Source: Saccoglossus kowalevskii | Taxonomy: Eukaryota > Hemichordata > Enteropneusta > Harrimaniidae | Direction: 5' to 3' | Assembly (NCBI RefSeq): GCF_000003605.2 | Contig: NW_003142585.1 | Location: 1 to 28,956, forward strand | Length of the DNA stretch: 28,956 nt | Shown: positions 21,528 to 28,956 of the stretch, in pieces | Layout of the letters: every line of letters starts with the position of its first letter | Position numbering within the stretch: position 1 is the first letter of the stretch | Program-made: the position numbers and the translations under genes | The notes under the pieces: model-generated | The model's input: the letters and a program-made list of their open reading frames with translations, nothing else | Told to the model about the DNA's origin: nothing | Databases searched by the model: none

Positions 21528-21749
21528 CATAAATACGAGACTGCATGACATAAAGATGGGACTGCGTAACATGAATACGAGATTGCATGTCATAAGTACG
21601 AGACTGCATAACATACAGATGGGACTGCGTAACATACACAACTGCATAACATAAATATAAGTCTGCATAACACAGGGGTAGAACCGCACAACAAAGCGAC
21701 AGAACTACATAACAGCACTCCAATACAGCATAAAGATGGGACTGTATAA
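21517..21749 (+). repeat. Diverged block 9
   Basis: Standard form with no obvious private change in the core. With block 11 it is close to a consensus of the family. Confidence 0.88.
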
Positions 21750-23139
21750 CATAAATACGAGACTACATGACATAAAGATGAGACTGCATAACATAAATAA
21801 GAGCTGTGTGACATAAAGATGGGACTGCATAACATAAATATGAGACTGCATGACATAAATATGGGACTCCATAACATAAATACGAGACTGCGTGACATAA
21901 AGATGGGACTGCCTAACATAAATACGAGACTACAAGACAAAAAGATGGGACTGCATAACATAAATACGAGACTACATGACATGAAGATGGGACTCCATAA
22001 CATAAATACGAGTCAGCAAGACATTAAGTTGGGACAGCATAACATAAATAAGAGACTACATGACACCAAGATGGGACTGCATAACATAAATACGAGTCAG
22101 AAAGACATAAAGATGGGACTGCATAACATAAATACAAGACTACATGACATAAAGATGGGACTGCATAACATAAATACGAGTCAGCAAGACATAAAGATGG
22201 GACTGCATAACATAAATACGAGACTACATAACATAAAGATGGGACTGGATAACATAAATACGAGACTGCATGACATAAAGATGGGACTGCATAACATAAA
22301 TACGAATCTGCATGACATAAAGATGGGACTGCATAACATAAATACGAGACTGCGTGACATAAAGATGGGACTGCATAACATAAATACGAGACTACATGAC
22401 ATAAAGATGGGACTGCATAACATAAATACGAGACTGCAAGACATAGGGTTGGGACTGCATAACATAAATACGAGACTACATAACAAAAAGATGGGACTGC
22501 ATAACATATATACGAGATTGCAAGACATAAAGATGGGACTGCATAACATAAATACGAGATTACATGACATAAAGATGGGACTGCATAACACAAATACGAC
22601 ACTACATGACATAAAATGGGACTGCATCACATAAATACGAGTCAGCATGACATAAAGATGAGACTGCATAACATAAATACGAGACTACATGACATAAAGA
22701 TAGGACTGCATAACATAAATACGAGACTGCAAGACATAGGGTTGGGACTGCATAACATAAATACGAGACTACATAACATAAAGATGGGACTGCATAACAT
22801 AAATACGAGATTACAAGACAAAAAGATGGGACTGCATAACATAAATACGAGTCAGCAAGACATAAAGATGGGACTGCATAACATAAATACGAGACTACAT
22901 GACATAAAGATGGGACTACATAACATAAATACGATACTGCAAGACATAGGGTTGGGACTGCATAACATAAATACGAGACTACATAACATAAAGATGGGAC
23001 TGCATAACAAAAATACGAGATTGCAAGACATAAAGATGGGACTGCATAACATAAATACGAGATTACATGACATAAAGATGTGACTGCATAACATAAATAC
23101 GAGATTGCAAGACATAAAGATGGGACTGCATAACATATA
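21517..23139 (+). repeat. Higher-order copy, offset 5568, right member
   Basis: Second copy of about 15949-17571. Private differences include AAATAAGAGACTAC at about 22047 and GTCAGCATGAC at about 22640. Confidence 0.86.
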
Positions 23140-23893
23140 TACGAGATTGCAAGACATAAAGATGGGACTGCATAACATAAATACGAGATTACATGACATA
23201 AAGATGGGACTGCATAACATAAATACGACACTACATGACATAAAATGGGACTGCATCACATAAATACGAGTCAGCAAGACATAAAGATGAGACTGCATAA
23301 CATAAATACGAGACTACATGACATAAAGATGGGACTGCATAACATAAATACGAGACTGCAAGACATAGGGTTGGGACTGCATAACATAAATACGAGACTA
23401 CATAACATAAAGATGGGACTGCATAACATAAATACGAGATTACAAGACATAAAGATGGGACTGCATAACATAAATACGAGGCAGCAAGACATAAAGATGG
23501 GACTGCATAACATAAATACGAGACTACATGACATAAAGATGGGACTACATAACATAAATACGATACTGCAAGACATAGGGGTTGGGACTGCATAACATAA
23601 ATACGAGACTACATAACATAAAGATGGGAGTGCATAACAAAAATACGAGATTGCAAGACATAAAGATGGGACTGCATAACATAAATACGAGATTACATGA
23701 CATAAAGATGTGACTGCATAACATAAATACGAGATTGCAAGACATAAAGATGGGACTGCATAGCATAAATACAAGACTACGTGACATAAAAATGGGACTG
23801 CATAACATAAATACGAATCAGCAAGACATAAAGATGAGACTGCATAACATAAATACGAGACTACATGACATAAAGATGGACCTGCATAACATA

Positions 23894-23920
23894 AATACAT
23901 AAATTAATTAATTAATACAT
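23894..23920. repeat. AT-rich island 17
   Basis: Three AATT steps, the same as island 12, which it duplicates. Block 10 follows. Confidence 0.85.
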
Positions 23921-24144
23921 AACATAAATACGAGACTGCATGACATAAAGATGGGACTGCGTAACATTAATACGAGATTGCATGTCATAAGTACGAGACT
24001 GCATAACATACAGATGGGACTGCGTAACATACACAACTGCATAACATAAATATAAGTCTGCATAACACAGGGGTAGAACCGCACAACAAAGCGACAGAAC
24101 TACATAACAGCACTCCAATACAGCATAAAGATGGGACTGTATAA
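23912..24144 (+). repeat. Diverged block 10
   Basis: Block 6/7 subtype (GTAACATTAATACG), a duplicate of block 6. Confidence 0.88.
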
Positions 24145-24631
24145 CATAAATACGAGACTACATGACATAAAGATGGGACTGCATGACATAAATAAGAGCT
24201 GTGTGACATAAAGATGGGACTGCATAACATAAATACGAGTCAGCAAGACATAAAGATGGGACTGCATAACATAAATATGAGACTACATGACATAAATATG
24301 GGACTCCATAACATAAATACGAGACTGCGTGACATAAAGATGGGACTGCCTAACATAAATACGAGATTGCAAGACATAAAGATGGGACTCCATAACATAA
24401 ATAGGAGACTGCATGACATAAATATGGGACTCCATAACATAAATACGAGACTGCGTGATATAAAGATGGGAGAGCATAACATAAATACGAGTCTGCATGG
24501 CATAAAGATGGGACTGCATAACATAAATAGGAGACTGCATAACATAAAAACACGACTGCATGACATAAAGACGGGACTGCATAGCATAAATAGGAGACTA
24601 CATGACATAAAGATGGACCTGCATAACATAA
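24145..24631 (+). repeat. Array segment between blocks 10 and 11
   Basis: GAGCTGTGTGAC at about 24197, then the same series as 13895-14337 and 21062-21502 (offset 3128 to the latter), ending in the AAAAACACGACTGC module and leader. Confidence 0.85.
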
Positions 24632-24658
24632 ATACATAAATTAATTAATTAATACATA
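24632..24658. repeat. AT-rich island 18
   Basis: Three AATT steps where its closest relatives (islands 11 and 16) have two, a 4-bp length change inside an otherwise matching copy. Block 11 follows. Confidence 0.85.
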
Positions 24659-24881
24659 ACATAAATACGAGACTGCATGACATAAAGATGGGACTGCGTA
24701 ACATGAATACGAGATTGCATGTCATAAGTACGAGACTGCATAACATACAGATGGGACTGCGTAACATACACAACTGCATAACATAAATATAAGTCTGCAT
24801 AACACAGGGGTAGAACCGCACAACAAAGCGACAGAACTACATAACAGCACTCCAATACAGCATAAAGATGGGACTGTATAA
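24649..24881 (+). repeat. Diverged block 11 (last in window)
   Basis: Standard form, followed by segment beta. No further block or island occurs in the remaining 4.1 kb. Confidence 0.88.
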
Positions 24882-26230
24882 CATAAATACGAGACTACAT
24901 GACATAAAGATGAGACTGCATAACATAAATAAGAGCTGTGTGACATAAAGATGGGACTGCATAACATAAATACGAGTCAGCAAGACATAAAGATGGGACT
25001 GCATAACATAAATATGAGACTACATGACATAAATATGGGACTCCATAACATAAATACGAGACTGCGTGACATAAAGATGGGACTGCCTAACATAAATACG
25101 AGACTACAAGACAAAAAGATGGGACTGCATAACATAAATACGAGACTACATGACATGAAGATGGGACTCCATAACATAAATACGAGTCAGCAAGACATTA
25201 AGATGGGACAGCATAATATAAATACGAGACTACATGACACCAAGATGGGACTGCATAACATAAATACGAGTCAGCAAGACATAAAGATGGGACTGCATAA
25301 CATAAATACAAGACTACATGACATAAAGATGGGACTGCATAACATAAATACGAGTCAGCAAGACATAAAGATGGGACTGCATGACATAAATACGAGACTA
25401 CATAACATAAAGATGGGACTGGATAACATAAATACGAGACTGCATGACATAAAGATGGGACTGCATAACATAAATACGAATCTGCATGACATAAAGATGG
25501 GACTGCATAACATAAATACGAGACTGCGTGACATAAAGATGGGACTGCATAACATAAATACGAGACTACATGACATAAAGATGGGACAGCATAACATAAA
25601 TACGAGACTGCAAGACATAGGGTTGGGACTGCATAACATAAATACGAGACTACATAACATAAAGATGGGACTGCATAACATAAATACGAGATTGCAAGAC
25701 ATAAAGATGGGACTGCATAACATAAATACGAGTCAGCAAGACATAAAGATGGGACTGCATAACATAAATACGAGACTACATAACATAAAGATGGGACTGC
25801 ATAACAAAAATACGAGGTTGCAAGACATAAAGATGGGACTGCATAACATAAATACGAGATTACATGACATAAAGATGTGACTGCATAACATAAATACGAG
25901 ATTGCAAGACATAAAGATGGGACTGCATAACATAAATACAAGACTACGTGACATAAAAATGGGACTGCATAACATAAATACGAATCAGCAAGACATAAAG
26001 ATGAGACTGCATAACATAAATACGAGACTACATGACATAAAGACGGGACTGCATAACGTAAATACGAGACTACATGACACAAAGATGGGACTGCATAACA
26101 TAAATACGGGTCACCAAGACATAAAGATGGAACTGCATAACATAAATACTAGACTACATGACATAAAGATGGGACTGCATAACATAAATACGAGTCAGCA
26201 AGACATAAAGATGGGACTGCATAACATAAA
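24882..26230 (+). repeat. Array segment beta, copy 4, and its continuation
   Basis: GAGCTGTGTGAC at about 24930, then the beta series with 84-bp-spaced GTCAGCAAGAC units, one GGACTGGATAAC unit and a GACATAGGGTTGGG unit. The right part (from 25775) matches 17410-17866. Confidence 0.83.
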
Positions 26231-27420
26231 TACGAGACTACATGACATAAAGATGGGACGGCATAACATAAATACGAGTCAGCAAGACATAAAGATGGGA
26301 CTGCATAAAATAAATACGAGACTACATAACACAAAGATGTTACTGGATAACATAAATACGAGACTGCATGACATAAGATGGGACTGCATAACATAAATAC
26401 GAATCTGCATGACATAAAGATGGGACTGCATAACATAAATACGAGACTGCGTGACATAAAGATTGGTCTACACAACATAAATACGAGACTACATAACATA
26501 AAGATGGGACTGGATAACATAAATACGAGACTGCATGACATAAAGATGGGACTGCATAACATAATATGAGTCAGCAAGACATAAAGATGGGACTGCATAA
26601 CATAAATACGAGACTACATAACATAAAGATGGGACTGGATAACATAAATACGAGACTGCATGACATAAAGATGGGACTGCATAACATAAATACGAATCTG
26701 CATGACATAAAGATGGGACTGCATAACATAAATACGAGACTGCGTGACATAAAGATTGGTCTACATAACATAAATACGAGACTACATAACATAAAGATGG
26801 GACTGGATAACATAAATACGAGACTGCATGATATAAAGATGGGACTGCATAACATAAATAAGAGACAATGTGACATAAAGATGGGACTGCAAAACATAAA
26901 TACGAGACTATGTGACATAAAGATGGGACTCAATCACATAAATACGAGACTGTGTGACATAAAGATGGGACTGCATAACATAAATACGAGTCTGCATGAC
27001 ATAAAGATGGGACTACATAACATAAATACGAGACTACATAACATAAAGATGGGACTGGATCACATAAATACGAGACAGCATGACATAAATATGGGACTGC
27101 ATAACATAAATACGAGTCAGCAAGACATAAAGATGGGACTCCATCAGATAAATACGAGACAGCGTGACATAAAGATGGGAGATTATAACATAAATACGTG
27201 ACTACATAACGTAAAGATGGGACTAGATAACATAAATACGAGACTACATGACATAAAGATGGGACTGCATCACATAAATACGAATCTGCGTGACATAAAG
27301 ATGGGACTGCATAACATAAATACGCGACTGCGTGACATAAAGATGGGACGACATAACATAAATACGAGTCTACATAACATAAAGATGGGACTGGATAACA
27401 TAAATACGAGACTGCATGAC
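26231..27420 (+). repeat. GGACTGGATAAC family, last full copy
   Basis: Two sub-copies begin at about 26300 and 26600, with ATTGGTC at 26462 and 26755: 293 bp apart, seven units minus the base lost at CATAATATGAG (about 26562). It then follows 2594-3370, but with exactly 126 bp (3 units) missing, since the offset falls from 24161 to 24035. The CTCCATCAC unit is changed to CTCAATCAC. Confidence 0.83.
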
Positions 27421-28010
27421 ATAAAGATGGGACTGCATAACACAAATACGAATCTGCATGACATAAAGATGGGACTGCATAACATAAATACGAGACTGCG
27501 TGACATAAAGATGGGACTGCATAACATAAATACGAGACTACATGACATAAAGATGGGACTGCATAACATAAATACGACACTGCAAGACATAGGGTTGGGA
27601 CTGCATAACATAAATACGAGACTACATAACAAAAAGATGGGACTGCATAACATATATACGAGATTGCAAGACATAAAGATGGGACTGCATAACATAAATA
27701 CGAGATTACATGACATAAAGATGGGACTGCATAACATAAATACGACACTACATGACATAAAATGGGACTGCATCACATAAATACGAGTCAGCAAGACATA
27801 AAGATGAGACTGCATAACATAAATACGAGACTACATGACATAAAGATGGGACTGCATAACATAAATACGAGACTGCAAGACATAGGGTTGGGACTGCATA
27901 ACATAAATACGAGACTACATAACATAAAGATGGGACTGCATAACATAAATACGAGATTGCAAGACATAAAGATGGGACTGCATAACATAAATACGAGTCA
28001 GCAAGACATA
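27370..28010 (+). repeat. Higher-order copy, offset 10714, right member
   Basis: Matches about 16656-17296 at offset 10714: GGACTGGATAAC, GACATAGGGTTGGG, AACATATATACG, the ATAAAATGGGAC deletion (about 27759) and GCATCACATAAAT in the same order. Confidence 0.83.
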
Positions 28011-28956
28011 AAGATGGGACTGCATAACATAAATACGAGACTACATAACATAAAAGATGGGACTGCATAACAAAAATACGAGGTTGCAAGACATAAAATA
28101 TGGGACTGCATAACATAAATACGAGATTACATGACATAAAGATGTGACTGCATAACATAAATACGAGATTGCAAGACATAAAGATGGGACTGCATAATAT
28201 AAATACAAGACTACGTGACATAAAAATGGGACTGCATAACATAAATACGAATCAGCAAGACATAAAGATGAGACTGCATAACATAAATACGAGACTACAT
28301 GACATAAAGACGGGACTGCATAACGTAAATACGAGACTACATGACACAAAGATGGGACTGCATAACATAAATACCGGTCAGCAAGACATAAAGATGGAAC
28401 TGCATAACATAAATACTAAACTACATGACATAAAGATGGGACTGCATAACATAAATACGAGTCAGCAAGACATAAAGATGGGACTGCATAACATAAATAC
28501 GAGACTACATGACACAAAGATGGGACTGCATAACATAAATACGAGTCAGCAAGACATAAAGATGGGACTGCATAACATAAATACGAGACTACATGACATA
28601 AAGATGGGACGGCATAACATAAATACGAGTCAGCAAGACATAAAGATGGGACTGCATAACATAAATACGAGACTATGTGACATAAAGATGGGACTCCATC
28701 ACATAAATACGAGACTGTGTGACATAACGATGGGACTGCATAACATAAATACGAGTCTGCATGACATAAAGGTGGGACTACATAACATAAATACGAGACT
28801 ACATAACATAAAGATGGGACTGGATCACATAAATACGAGACAGCATGACATAAATATGGGACTGCATAACATAAATACGAGTCAGCAAGACATAAAGATG
28901 GGACTGCATCAGATAAATACGAGACAGCGTGACATAAAGATGGGACTAGATAACAT
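28011..28956 (+). repeat. Array end segment, copy of 1970-3157 with a 420-bp deletion
   Basis: 28011 to about 28190 is a disturbed join (ACATAAAAGATGGG at about 28047, ACATAAAATATGGG at about 28092, GAGGTTGC at 28080). 28190-28668 matches 1970-2448 at offset 26220. From 28671 the offset is 25800, matching 2871-3157. The difference is 420 bp, exactly ten 42-bp units. The window ends inside the repeat. Confidence 0.85.

Larger units (their letters stand above)
22832..24235 (+). repeat. Higher-order copy, offset 7962, right member
   Basis: Second copy of 14865-16270. It overlaps the right end of the 5568-offset copy by about 300 bp, so this part of the array is related to two different upstream segments at once. 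Confidence 0.86.
1..28956 (+). repeat. Satellite array of 42-bp units (two 21-bp monomers)
   Basis: Every part of the window, apart from short AT-rich islands and the cores of eleven diverged blocks, can be cut into 21-bp monomers. Type A begins GACTGCATAACATAAATACG and type B begins GACTACATGACATAAAGATG. They differ at 5 of 21 positions (4 transitions, 1 transversion) and normally alternate, giving a 42-bp unit, so several hundred units are present. ACATAAA is the most constant part; the CTG/CTA/CTC/CAG/CGA triplet and the CAT/CGT triplet vary most. Both window ends lie inside the array, so its true length is unknown. The organisation is that of a eukaryotic satellite or giant minisatellite. 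I do not recognise a named family. Confidence 0.97.

Noticed and set aside
313-28349. Many - strand open frames with Cys-rich products such as SLCHVVSYLCYAVP or FMSCSLVFMLCSPI
   Set aside because: They are reverse-complement readings of the stop-free 42-bp unit, overlap each other in two or three frames, switch type with each 1-bp indel and contain no non-repeat domain.
1-28956. CRISPR array (regular short repeats)
   Set aside because: There are no unique spacers: both halves of each 42-bp unit are themselves repeated and related to each other, and no cas gene is present.
1-28956. tRNA, rRNA or other structured RNA genes
   Set aside because: No cloverleaf-like or conserved rRNA sequence was seen; the only palindromes noticed are the short TTAATTAA runs.
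1-28956. Prokaryotic or viral repeat-protein gene
   Set aside because: No ribosome binding site, no unique N- or C-terminal domain and no neighbouring gene in 29 kb. Frames are broken by inherited 1-bp deletions.

Overview
The whole window is one tandem-repeat (satellite) array. I see no convincing gene, RNA gene, transposon or CRISPR array. The basic monomer is 21 bp. Two monomer types alternate, one beginning GACTGCATAACATAAATACG and one beginning GACTACATGACATAAAGATG. They agree at 16 of 21 positions and together form a 42-bp unit, which is the real building block. The consensus unit has 15 G+C of 42 (about 36 %) and is strand-asymmetric, with 19 A against 8 T on the + strand. Because 21 and 42 are multiples of three and the unit lacks stops in one + frame and two or three - frames, long open frames (up to about 600 codons) run through the array. 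They encode only the translated repeat, for example MGLHNINTRLHDIK.

Host: the scale, the satellite-type hierarchy (21 bp, 42 bp, 84/126/168 bp, then 0.3-3.5 kb higher-order copies) and the absence of any prokaryotic gene, ribosome binding site or operon point to a eukaryotic heterochromatic or subtelomeric satellite. CpG sites vary mostly to TpG or CpA, which fits a genome with cytosine methylation (a vertebrate such as a fish, or a plant). I cannot name the species or a known satellite family.

Three things punctuate the 42-bp field. (1) Eighteen AT-rich islands, nearly all containing TTAATTAA with 2 to 4 AATT steps. (2) Eleven copies of a roughly 233-bp diverged block, each directly after an island. 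Its centre is four or five badly decayed 21-bp monomers plus two short deletions, so it is an old part of the same satellite and not a foreign insertion. (3) Short junction signatures: a GATGTGATTGCATAACGTAA leader or a GATGGACCTGCATAAC leader before the islands, and a 1-bp-deleted GAGCTGTG 45-60 bp after most blocks.

Layout: 1-570 array ending at island 1; 594-972 island 2 and block 1; 973-2450 ordinary and 84-bp-period array; 2430-7515 three related copies of a family rich in GGACTGGATAAC, including a copy pair 3519 bp apart; 7515-7720 an irregular junction; 7721-9609 a family rich in ATGGGACTCCATAAC; 9610-14584 blocks 2 to 5; 14585-19519 blocks 6 and 7 with long arrays; 19520-24881 blocks 7 to 11, largely re-using segments seen at 13-17 kb; 24882-28956 an array without blocks, whose last 770 bp repeat the 1970-3157 region minus exactly 420 bp. 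Length differences between copies are, again and again, exact multiples of 42 bp. That is the expected trace of in-register unequal exchange or replication slippage.
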